In this document: one piece after another, positions 39,429 to 46,740 of the stretch
Layout: every line of letters begins with the position of its first letter
Position numbering within the stretch: position 1 is the first letter of the stretch
NCBI GenBank assembly: GCA_910585595.1
Contig: CAJUET010000005.1
Span: 62,001-126,000 of the forward strand
DNA from: an uncultured Christensenella sp.
Lineage (GTDB): Bacteria; Bacillota; Clostridia; Christensenellales; Borkfalkiaceae
DNA: 64,000 nucleotides
Direction of reading: 5' to 3'
Program-made: the position numbers and the translations under genes
The notes under the pieces: model-generated
Told to the model about the DNA's origin: nothing
Database searches by the model: none
The model's input: only the letters and a program-made list of their open reading frames with translations

Positions 39429-40037
39429 ATGGCAAGATTACCCAATCATATCGGGATCATTCCCGACGGAAACAGAAGGTGGGCAAACGGAAGAGGACTT
39501 AAAAAAGAGGAGGGATATGCCTACGGGTTGAAAGCGGGGCTCGATCTGTTGCGCGCGGCAAAGCGGCGCGGGATACGGGAGTTGACCTATTACGGGTTCA
39601 CCGTCGACAACTGTAAGCGTCCCAAGGAACAGGTTGCGGCATTTTCGAAAGCTTGCGTGAAAGCTGCGGAAATGATTTTGTCGGAGAGCGTTTTACTGCG
39701 CGTCGTCGGCAACAGGGAGTCGCCCTGCTTTCCTTCCGGCTTGTTGCCATATACGGAATTGAAAGCCGATTCGGGCGACGAGAGGATGCGCGTCAATCTT
39801 CTTGTGAATTACGGTTGGGAATGGGATATGAAACACGGCTTTCCTTCCCGCAACCTATCGCGCATCGATTTGGTGATCCGCTGGGGCGGAATGTGCCGCC
39901 TTTCCGGATTCCTGCCCGTTCAGACGGTGTATTCGGACATCTGCGTTTTAGAGGAGCTGTGGCCCGACTACGAAAACAGTCAATTCGAACGGGCGTTGGA
40001 ATGGTACCGCCGCCAGGACGTCACGTTGGGCGGATAG
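39429..40037 (+). CDS. Undecaprenyl diphosphate synthase family protein, short and divergent
   Basis: 202 residues, against about 240 for typical UppS. Cis-prenyltransferases build the lipid carrier for cell-wall sugars. The first motif is intact as HIGIIPDGNRRWANGRG with catalytic Asp 13. The later substrate motif appears as VIRWGGMCRLSGFLPVQTVYSDICVLEELWPDY, keeping R-x-G-G, RLSGFLP-Q and LWPDY where UppS usually has RTSGE-RLSNFL. The missing residues fall in the middle, so it may make shorter chains or a different product. The normal cds-rseP-dxr neighbours of uppS are absent. A TAAAAT box lies about 40 bases upstream; the start has only a closely spaced GGAG. Confidence 0.8.
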   Translation: MARLPNHIGIIPDGNRRWANGRGLKKEEGYAYGLKAGLDLLRAAKRRGIRELTYYGFTVDNCKRPKEQVAAFSKACVKAAEMILSESVLLRVVGNRESPCFPSGLLPYTELKADSGDERMRVNLLVNYGWEWDMKHGFPSRNLSRIDLVIRWGGMCRLSGFLPVQTVYSDICVLEELWPDYENSQFERALEWYRRQDVTLGG

Positions 40038-40039
40038 GT

Positions 40040-40606
40040 CTATTCGATATGATTGATACCTTCGATTTCGATAGCCTGAATAGACATCTGCAACACAAGT
40101 TTTGCAAACTGTTTGGGGGGTATGGGGAAGCCGTCCTGGATCCATTCCTTTACAAGCCCGATCACGCCGTTGATACAGTAAATGCAGCTGTATTTTGCTA
40201 AGAGTTTGTCACTGACGGGAGTACTGTTTTTGTAGTGTCCCAGGATAAACGACACTAATTTATTGTTAAAATCGCGTTCCCCCGATTGAAACATCAGGAT
40301 TCGGTAAATCTTTTCGTTCGACTGTATATAGTTGAAAAAGATTTCCAATTTGTTCAACAGGTTGCCCTCGTAACCGATTTCTTCGGGGTCGATATTGACG
40401 GGGATCTGCGCCAAAGCCTCCGTCTCGATTTCCGAAAGAAGCGCCTCGATGTCGTTATAGTAGGCGTAAAAGGTGGAACGGTTTACGTCCGCCGTATTAC
40501 ATATATCCGTAACGCTCACCTTATTGAGCGGCATCTTATCAAGAAGCTCTAAGAGCGCGTCTTTCATACACCTCTTTGTCATGCGCACCCGTCTGTTTTC
40601 CTGCAT
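40040..40606 (-). CDS. TetR/AcrR family regulator with TetR_C_8-like domain
   Basis: 188 residues from ATG 40606, where GGGGGAAAA lies upstream on the reverse strand; a longer in-frame start would read through the operator region. The TetR helix-turn-helix is seen as RCMKDALLELLDKMPLNKVSVTDICNTADVNRSTFYAYYND. The C-terminal domain (LNKLEIFFNYIQSNEKIYRILM to IQDGFPIPPKQFAKLV) resembles the TetR_C_8/DhaS type. It stands divergent to an ABC exporter pair, and a 22-bp inverted repeat lies between the two, so it probably represses both. Its stop lies two bases from that of the convergent UppS-like gene. Confidence 0.9.
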   Translation of the reverse strand: MQENRRVRMTKRCMKDALLELLDKMPLNKVSVTDICNTADVNRSTFYAYYNDIEALLSEIETEALAQIPVNIDPEEIGYEGNLLNKLEIFFNYIQSNEKIYRILMFQSGERDFNNKLVSFILGHYKNSTPVSDKLLAKYSCIYCINGVIGLVKEWIQDGFPIPPKQFAKLVLQMSIQAIEIEGINHIE

Positions 40607-40670
40607 TGTTTTCCCCCGATTCGCAAAATTTTTTCTTTGAAATTGTCGTAAACTCAACAACGTGTAGTCA

Positions 40671-40692
40671 AAACGTTGTAAACACAACGTTT
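40671..40692. promoter_or_regulatory. Probable TetR operator
   Basis: AAACGTTGT-N4-ACAACGTTT, a perfect inverted repeat with 9-bp arms, 65 bp upstream of the TetR start and just before the exporter promoter. Confidence 0.75.
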
Positions 40693-40708
40693 AAAAAAAT
40701 ATTGTTTG

Positions 40709-40737
40709 TTGACATTCCGACACACTGTTGATAAAAT
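40709..40737 (+). promoter_or_regulatory. Promoter of the ABC exporter operon
   Basis: TTGACA (40709-40714), 17-bp spacer, TAAAAT (40732-40737). The inverted repeat ends 17 bases before the -35. Confidence 0.85.
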
Positions 40738-40793
40738 ATATATCATAATAATGGCTGTTTGTCAAGCGGCATTTTTAATGGGAAGGAATCTGA

Positions 40794-41495
40794 ATGAGTT
40801 ATTTAACGCTGTCGGACGTAAGCAAAGAATTTAAAACGGGGTCGGTTACGGTCAATGCGCTCAGTCATGTTTCGTTCGAACTTGAAAACGGAGAGTTCGC
40901 CGTCGTTTTGGGAAGTTCCGGCGCAGGGAAGACCACGCTGTTGAATCTGTTGGGCGGAATGGACGGCGCAACGGGCGGAGAGATCCTTTTGGACGGCAAA
41001 AACGTTACCGCGCTCAATAAAAAGGGGCTGACGGAATATCGCAGAAACGACGTGGGCTTTGTGTTTCAATTCTATAACCTTATGCCCAACCTTACTGCGC
41101 TCGAAAACGTGGAGATCGCCGTTGAAATCTGTAAAGACCATTTGGAGCCCAAAGAGGTATTAAAAGAAGTCGGTTTGGAGGAAAGGCTCAAAAACTTTCC
41201 CGCGCAGCTCTCGGGCGGAGAACAGCAGAGGGTTTCCATCGCCCGCGCGATCGCCAAGAATCCGAAGCTGTTACTGTGCGACGAGCCGACGGGCGCGCTC
41301 GATTATAAAACAGGCAAAAAGATTTTAAAACTTTTATACGACGTTTGCAAAGAGAGAAAAAGACTTGTGATCGTCGTAACGCATAACTCCGCGCTCAAAG
41401 ATATGGCGGATAAAGTAATTTACATAAAGAGCGGAGAAATCGAGCGGATCGAAGCGAACGAACGTCCCGTGCCGATAGAGGAGATCGAGTGGTAA
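40794..41495 (+). CDS. ABC transporter ATP-binding protein, MacB/LolD type
   Basis: 233 residues, the ATPase of a type VII (MacB/FtsX-like) transporter. Walker A GSSGAGKTTLLNLLGG, Q-loop VFQFYNLMPNLTALENV, signature LSGGEQQRVSIARAIAKNP, Walker B LLLCDEPTGALD and switch VVTHNS are all present. GGAAGGA precedes the ATG. Its stop overlaps the permease start (TAATG). Such pairs often export peptides or antibiotics; the TetR gene beside it fits drug- or signal-induced expression. Confidence 0.95.
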   Translation: MSYLTLSDVSKEFKTGSVTVNALSHVSFELENGEFAVVLGSSGAGKTTLLNLLGGMDGATGGEILLDGKNVTALNKKGLTEYRRNDVGFVFQFYNLMPNLTALENVEIAVEICKDHLEPKEVLKEVGLEERLKNFPAQLSGGEQQRVSIARAIAKNPKLLLCDEPTGALDYKTGKKILKLLYDVCKERKRLVIVVTHNSALKDMADKVIYIKSGEIERIEANERPVPIEEIEW

Positions 41496-43447
41496 TGAGA
41501 ACCTACTTAAAGACTGTCGCGCGAATGTTCAAAAGGCACTTCACGCGTTTTTTATCCGTTGTCTTAATGGTGCTTATCGCGGTGGGCTTTATATCGGGGA
41601 TCGGAGCCTCCAAAGATAAGATCGATTATTCGATGATCGATTATTACAAAGCCCGCACCGTAAGTGATTTTATCATTAAGAGCAAATCGAACGAGGGTTT
41701 TTCCGGAGACGATGCTGCAAAGGCGGAAACACTTCTCGGCGGCGCAACCGTAGATACGGGTGTGTCGGTTGATCTGTCGGTCGGTGAAAAACGTTCTCTG
41801 CGGCTTTACTTTCTCGACTTCGATAATTGGAACGTGAACGTTCCCGACATTGTAAAAGGGGAAAGGGCGACGGGTTCCGCGCAGATTTATGCCGAGCGTT
41901 CGGATAACGTAATAAAGGGGTATGAAGTCGGCGACGAGATCGTACTTGATTTTAAAGAGATACTCATAAAGTTGAGCGAGCAAAACGGAGCGCAGATCTC
42001 TGCGGAGATTTTGCGAATGCTTGACAGGTTAAAGCCCGTTAACGTTACTGTCTGCGGAATCGTTCAAAGTCCTTTGACCTTTGCGCGGGACGGCGAGCCG
42101 AGCTATAACAATCCCCCCGATCTGCCCGTGCAAAATACGACGACGGGTACGAAGGACATGGATGTTCTGGAAAATATTCTGTTTATTTCCAAAACCGTCA
42201 TTCCCACCTATAAGGACGCGGTTTCCTTTCTTCCGGACGATATGAACGAACCTTTTTTGAAGGACGGCGATCTTTATGTGGCGGTTCAAGACCGCAATCG
42301 GTTCAACGCCTTTTCGGCGGACTATAAAAGTTATGCGGAAAAGCAGAAGGCGGAATTGAAAGAGAGCCTTGCCGATGCGGAGATCTTAACGCTGTACGAT
42401 AATTACAGTTTCAACTCTTTAAAATCCTACGGTGAGAAAGTAGAGAATATCGGTTACGTTCTGATGGTGGCGTTTCTGTTCGTGACCGCGCTCGTGGTGC
42501 TCTCTACGATGATCAGACTGATAGAGGAAGAGCGTTCGCAGATCGCCTGTCTGAAAACGCTGGGGTATTCTTCTGCGGGGATCATATCCAAATACATTCT
42601 GTTCGCGCTTATCGCAACGGGGATAGGGGGAGCGGGCGCATATTTCGTCGGGATCGGGCTTATGCGGCTCATCTATTTCGTGTTCAATTACAGCTTCTGT
42701 ATGCCGCCTATCTCTGCGGGCGTGGTCGTCGTATTCTATATCATTGCGTTTGCGGTCATTGTGGCGGGTTCGCTTTTGGCAACGGCGATCGCGGGCATTA
42801 AAATGACGAACGAGCGCCCCGCAGACTTGCTCCGTCCCAAACCGCCCAAAGCGGGTAAAAAAGTCTTGCTCGAAAAAATTCCCTTTATATGGAATAAATT
42901 GCCGTTCAGATTCAAATCTACCGTTCGCAACGTACTGCGTTATAAGAGCAGATTTATTATGACGGTCGTCGCCGTGGCGCTCTCCGCCTCGCTGGTACTT
43001 GCGGGGCTGGGGCTTTTGGATCTGTGCCTGTTTCACGACTTCGGTTCGCCTGCCATTATGGGGATCGCGGCGGTAATCGTTGCCTTTGCGGGGCTTTTGA
43101 CGGCGGTCGTCATCTACACGCTTACGAATATCAATATCAGCGAGCGAAACCGTGAAATCGCAACGCTGATGGTACTCGGTTATCACGACGGCGAGGTATC
43201 GGGTTATATTTACCGCGAGATCTTTATCAATTCGCTGATCGGGATCGTATTCGGATATCCGGCGTCGCTGTTTTTACTGTGGCTCGTGTTCAGCACGATG
43301 GGGCTGGGCTCGATAGGGGGCGTCACCTGGTTTTGGTGGCTGATCATGCCGTTCGTTGTTTTGGCGTTTACGGGACTTATCATGCTCGTCCTACGCCGTA
43401 AAATCGTAAAGATAGACATGAATCAATCGCTGAAAGCTCTTGAATAG
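41495..43447 (+). CDS. ABC transporter permease, FtsX/MacB family
   Basis: 650 residues from ATG 41495 (GAGGAG upstream). There is one N-terminal membrane helix (FLSVVLMVLIAVGFISGIGAS), then a large extracytoplasmic region of about 280 residues, then helices at about 325-355, 370-400 and 415-440. A cytoplasmic segment (KMTNERPADLLRPKPP, KSTVRNVLRYKSRF) follows, then a further set of four helices at about 495-520, 525-550, 575-600 and 610-640. Two FtsX domains are thus present. It should form a homodimer with the preceding ATPase. Confidence 0.93.
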   Translation: MRTYLKTVARMFKRHFTRFLSVVLMVLIAVGFISGIGASKDKIDYSMIDYYKARTVSDFIIKSKSNEGFSGDDAAKAETLLGGATVDTGVSVDLSVGEKRSLRLYFLDFDNWNVNVPDIVKGERATGSAQIYAERSDNVIKGYEVGDEIVLDFKEILIKLSEQNGAQISAEILRMLDRLKPVNVTVCGIVQSPLTFARDGEPSYNNPPDLPVQNTTTGTKDMDVLENILFISKTVIPTYKDAVSFLPDDMNEPFLKDGDLYVAVQDRNRFNAFSADYKSYAEKQKAELKESLADAEILTLYDNYSFNSLKSYGEKVENIGYVLMVAFLFVTALVVLSTMIRLIEEERSQIACLKTLGYSSAGIISKYILFALIATGIGGAGAYFVGIGLMRLIYFVFNYSFCMPPISAGVVVVFYIIAFAVIVAGSLLATAIAGIKMTNERPADLLRPKPPKAGKKVLLEKIPFIWNKLPFRFKSTVRNVLRYKSRFIMTVVAVALSASLVLAGLGLLDLCLFHDFGSPAIMGIAAVIVAFAGLLTAVVIYTLTNINISERNREIATLMVLGYHDGEVSGYIYREIFINSLIGIVFGYPASLFLLWLVFSTMGLGSIGGVTWFWWLIMPFVVLAFTGLIMLVLRRKIVKIDMNQSLKALE

Positions 43448-43467
43448 ATTCGGTTGCGGTTTCCATT

Positions 43468-43503
43468 TATAAAAAGACAGAAAAATATAAAAAGACAGAA
43501 AAA
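43468..43503 (+). repeat. Perfect 18-bp tandem duplication before degV
   Basis: TATAAAAAGACAGAAAAA occurs twice in direct succession (43468-43485 and 43486-43503), ending at the ribosome-binding site of the degV gene. Confidence 0.9.
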
Positions 43504-43514
43504 GGAATAATGAT

Positions 43515-44360
43515 ATGAAGATCAAAATTACATCGGACTCAACCTGCGATTTAAGCAATGAACAAATCGAACAAAACAAGATCGGCATATTTCGCCTCTC
43601 GGTCGTTTTCGGGGAAAAAAGTTATAAAGACGGCGAACTTTCTCCGCAGGATATTTTCGACTTCGTGAAAGATTCGGGAACGCTTCCGAAGACCGCCGCG
43701 GGATCGCAGACGGAATATTTTGAATTTTTTACCGAGAACGTTTCCGACTGCGACGCTTTGATCCACTTTAATATTTCCGCGCAGGCTTCGTCGTCTTATT
43801 CTGCGGCGAGCAAAGCGGCGGAAGAATTCGGCGGAAAAGTATTCGTGGTCGACAGCAGGGCGCTCTCTACGGGGCAGGGGCTATTGGTCCTTAAAGCGTG
43901 CGGCATGGCGGAAGAAGGCTATTCGGCGGCGGAAATCGTGGAAACGGTCAACAGCTTGCGTGTAAAAGTAAATACGTCGTTCGTGCCCGACGCGTTGGAC
44001 TATCTGCATAAAGGCGGCAGGTGTTCGCTTGCCGCGCTCATCGGCGCAAAAGTTTTAAAACTTCACCCCATGATCTGCGAAAATGCGGAAGGACAGCTGA
44101 TCGCAAAAAAGAAGTATATGGGCGGTATGTCAAGGTGCATTCGTACATATATTGAAGACTTAAAAGCACAGTATCCCCGTTACGATAAAACGCGTTGTTT
44201 TATTACGCACAGCTCTGCGGACAGGGAATTGGTCGATCTGGCAAAGATGTTGGTCGGGCGGCATTTTGATTTTGACGAAGTATGCGAGACGGTTGCAGGT
44301 AGTATCGTAACAAGCCATTGCGGCAGGAATACGCTCGGCGTTCTGTTTATCAGCGAATAA
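43515..44360 (+). CDS. DegV family fatty-acid-binding protein (FakB-like)
   Basis: 281 residues, a full-length DegV protein. DegV/FakB proteins bind a fatty acid and present it to FakA for phosphorylation. Hallmarks are KITSDSTCDLSNEQ, KTAAGSQTEYFEFF, INISAQASSSYSAA-like FNISAQASSSY, VVDSRALSTGQGL, YLHKGGRCS and GSIVTSHCGRNTLGVLFISE. The first and last of these line the ligand head group. A fakA gene is at 21851. AAAGGAATAA lies upstream of the ATG. A 22-bp piece of its 3' end recurs with one mismatch near 60571. Confidence 0.93.
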   Translation: MKIKITSDSTCDLSNEQIEQNKIGIFRLSVVFGEKSYKDGELSPQDIFDFVKDSGTLPKTAAGSQTEYFEFFTENVSDCDALIHFNISAQASSSYSAASKAAEEFGGKVFVVDSRALSTGQGLLVLKACGMAEEGYSAAEIVETVNSLRVKVNTSFVPDALDYLHKGGRCSLAALIGAKVLKLHPMICENAEGQLIAKKKYMGGMSRCIRTYIEDLKAQYPRYDKTRCFITHSSADRELVDLAKMLVGRHFDFDEVCETVAGSIVTSHCGRNTLGVLFISE

Positions 44361-44428
44361 ACACGATTCATGTTGCAAAAATTATCCGTATAAGAAATAA
44401 AAAAACAGAAAAAATTTTTTTTAAAGTA

Positions 44429-44457
44429 TTGACAAACATAAAAAAGCGTGTTATATT
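44429..44457 (+). promoter_or_regulatory. Promoter of the starch-binding lipoprotein gene
   Basis: TTGACA (44429-44434), 17-bp spacer, TATATT (44452-44457). It leaves an untranslated leader of about 180 bases. Confidence 0.85.
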
Positions 44458-44490
44458 GTCAATAAATAAAGAAGTTTGAAAGTTTTTAAC

Positions 44491-44571
44491 ATTATCCTTT
44501 TTTGGGAATTTGTCGGAAAATTGCCCAAAATACAAGGATAATTAAATTTTCGGGACTGATTAAACAGTTAA
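44491..44571 (+). promoter_or_regulatory. Leader hairpin and LacI-type site
   Basis: ATTATCCTT (44491-44499) pairs with AAGGATAAT (44534-44542), with GGG/CCC able to pair inside. TTAAACAGTTAA at 44560-44571 differs by one base from the two operators before the amylase gene. Confidence 0.55.
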
Positions 44572-44643
44572 CCTAATTTTGGTCGGGAAATCGGACGGTT
44601 GTGTGTTCGATTAAAATAAAAAAATTATAAGTGAGGAAAAAGT

Positions 44644-46467
44644 ATGACGAAGACAAAGACAAAGATCTTATTGACCACACTGACTGTGGCAACGCTGGCG
44701 ATCGGCTGCGGCGCGTTTGTTGCGTGCGGCGGTGGCGATCCGGAAGACCCCGCGGGCAAAACGTATGAAATTACGTTCAACGCGAACGGCGGTTCGTATG
44801 CAGAGGGTGCGGAAAGCGTGAAGCTTACGACGGATAAAGACGGAAGGCTTGCCGCGGCTCCGACCGCAGATCCTACGAGAGCGGAGTACTCGTTTGCAAC
44901 TTACAATACGACGGCGGACGGCTCCGGCAGCGATGTTACTTACGGCGTGAGTGGGTATCAGTTCAAGTCCGATGCCACCGTCTATGCGCAGTGGGTGGAA
45001 GCGGGGCTCTATACCTCGGACGGGAAGTTTGTTGCGGAACTCGAAGAGAGCACTCCCGGCGATTCGGCGCAAAAACAGTACGGCGCGGCGGGCGTGGAAC
45101 TTGCTCCCGGGCAAGCGTTGCAAATCAAAGTGAAGGGCGAAACGTTAACGCACAACGCAGGCACGCTGGAACTTTGGCTGGACGGCGGTTGCCACGGCGT
45201 TGCGCTCGATCAGTCGCAGGCAACGATCACCGTTAAACCCGGCAACGAAAGAGCGTTTGATATTTATGCCAAGTATTATACGGATAACACGCCCTGCTGG
45301 TCGATCTATATTTCGGACGGCTTGAAGGATGAGGTGATTCCCGGCGGCGCGTATCTGGTAGGCTCCGGTTGGGAGACTGCGAACTGGCAGATCGGCGCTG
45401 AGAACTATATCGATCCCGAAAACGGTTTGACCGTGACCTTAAATGCGGACGCAATGTTCAAAATTACCGACTGTTTGGACGTAGCGGAAGGAGTCGAAAA
45501 TCGCGGCTGGGCTTACAACAGTCCCTCGTTCTATAAAATGGCTGAGGGAAAAGAAGAGGGTTATCTGAACCTCGGCTCTATCGGTGCTTCTGACAACGGC
45601 AGCGTATTGGCTCCCGGCGAGTATACCATTACAATCGAAGGTACGGGCGAGAATATCAAATTCGTATTTACTCCCGCAGCGGATTTGAAGCCTGCGGAAC
45701 TTCCCGATAAATTCGTGAAAGACGGATTTTATCTGGCTGGCTCCGGCTTTAACGGCGCAGGATGGGACGTGAAAGAGGGATTTTACATCGATCCCGAAAA
45801 CGGTCTGGAAGTAACGTTTGAAAAGAATGCGCAGTTCCAGGTCGTATCCTGTAAGAGCGCAACGACGGGGGGGGCAAACTGGAACTACGGTGCGGCTTCC
45901 TATTATAGAATGGCGGAAGGCGCCGAAACGGGATACATTGTACTTCCCAGCGGCGGAAACGGAACCGTCAAGACGGCGGGGACTTATACGTTCACGATCG
46001 ATAACAGCGGCGAAACCCCCGTATTCGTCATCACGCCTGCGGAAGGATTAGAACCCGACCAGACGGTAGAAATTTTGCATTACTATATCAAGGGCAGTAT
46101 GCATGACAGCTGGAATACGCCTATTGCCGACGAGTACGAATTAAAGCCTGTTGAGGGGCAGGACGGCGTCTATCAACTGACGATCGATCTTGCAGCGGGC
46201 GTCGAGTTTGGTTTCCGTTCCTGTGAGGAAGGCGCTGATGGAAATGTGATACCCGAGCAAATCAATTGGTTCGCCGGTAATCTGACGCTTGCGGAAGGGG
46301 TTACGGAAATTACGAAAGGCAATAATCTTACGACGGTAGGCGCGGGAACCTATACGTTCACGCTCGATCCTGCAAACAAAACGTTGGGCGTTACGTTCGT
46401 TGCCGCAAGTACGCCGGATCCCGAACCTGAACCCACCGAACCTGATACGGAAAACCCCGCTGAATAA
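44644..46467 (+). CDS. Lipoprotein with InlB-type repeat and three tandem starch-binding-like modules
   Basis: 607 residues; signal with lipid-bearing Cys 28 (AFVACGGG). An InlB/Listeria-Bacteroides repeat covers about 38-118 (YEITFNANGGSYAEG to VYAQW). Two closely alike modules follow, about 235-345 (YLVGSGWETANWQIGAENYIDPENGL) and 358-465 (YLAGSGFNGAGWDVKEGFYIDPENGL), each ending in a TITIEG/TFTIDN strand. A third, YYIKGSMHDSWNTPIADEYEL, runs from about 478 to 590. The strand pattern and Trp positions recall SusE/SusF and CBM-like folds. The tail is Pro/Glu-rich. A role in holding starch at the cell surface is inferred from the locus; binding itself is not shown. A terminator separates it from the amylase. 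Confidence 0.85.
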   Translation: MTKTKTKILLTTLTVATLAIGCGAFVACGGGDPEDPAGKTYEITFNANGGSYAEGAESVKLTTDKDGRLAAAPTADPTRAEYSFATYNTTADGSGSDVTYGVSGYQFKSDATVYAQWVEAGLYTSDGKFVAELEESTPGDSAQKQYGAAGVELAPGQALQIKVKGETLTHNAGTLELWLDGGCHGVALDQSQATITVKPGNERAFDIYAKYYTDNTPCWSIYISDGLKDEVIPGGAYLVGSGWETANWQIGAENYIDPENGLTVTLNADAMFKITDCLDVAEGVENRGWAYNSPSFYKMAEGKEEGYLNLGSIGASDNGSVLAPGEYTITIEGTGENIKFVFTPAADLKPAELPDKFVKDGFYLAGSGFNGAGWDVKEGFYIDPENGLEVTFEKNAQFQVVSCKSATTGGANWNYGAASYYRMAEGAETGYIVLPSGGNGTVKTAGTYTFTIDNSGETPVFVITPAEGLEPDQTVEILHYYIKGSMHDSWNTPIADEYELKPVEGQDGVYQLTIDLAAGVEFGFRSCEEGADGNVIPEQINWFAGNLTLAEGVTEITKGNNLTTVGAGTYTFTLDPANKTLGVTFVAASTPDPEPEPTEPDTENPAE

Positions 46468-46490
46468 TTCAGGCGGATGAAAACAAAAAA

Positions 46491-46516
46491 ACTCTATCTT
46501 CGGATAGAGTTTTTTT
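46491..46516 (+). terminator. Terminator after the starch-binding lipoprotein gene
   Basis: ACTCTATC and GATAGAGT pair around TTCG and are followed by six more T. Confidence 0.92.
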
Positions 46517-46551
46517 GTTGGATAAATTCATAATTTTTTTTCGGATAACTA

Positions 46552-46580
46552 TTGACAAGATTACCATCATATGGTAGAAT
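46552..46580 (+). promoter_or_regulatory. Promoter of the amylase/maltodextrin operon
   Basis: TTGACA (46552-46557), 17-bp spacer, TAGAAT (46575-46580), upstream of two LacI-type operators. Confidence 0.85.
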
Positions 46581-46627
46581 GTTAATAATTATAAAAGTTT
46601 AAAAATAAATCACATTTTTTAAAATCG

Positions 46628-46691
46628 TTAAACGGTTAATGAAACATTCAGGCTGAAAAGCCTGATAATAAAATATATGTTAAACGGTTAA
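46628..46691. promoter_or_regulatory. Pair of LacI-type operators TTAAACGGTTAA
   Basis: Identical 12-mers at 46628-46639 and 46680-46691, 52 bp apart (about five helix turns, the same face), with extended identity to GTTAAACGGTTAATG. Palindromes with central CG are typical of LacI-family sites. A small AGGCT/AGCCT hairpin lies between them. Confidence 0.8.
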
Positions 46692-46740
46692 TGGGAAGTA
46701 AGCCGATTTTTCGGCAGATTTTATGAAAACGGAGGAAATT

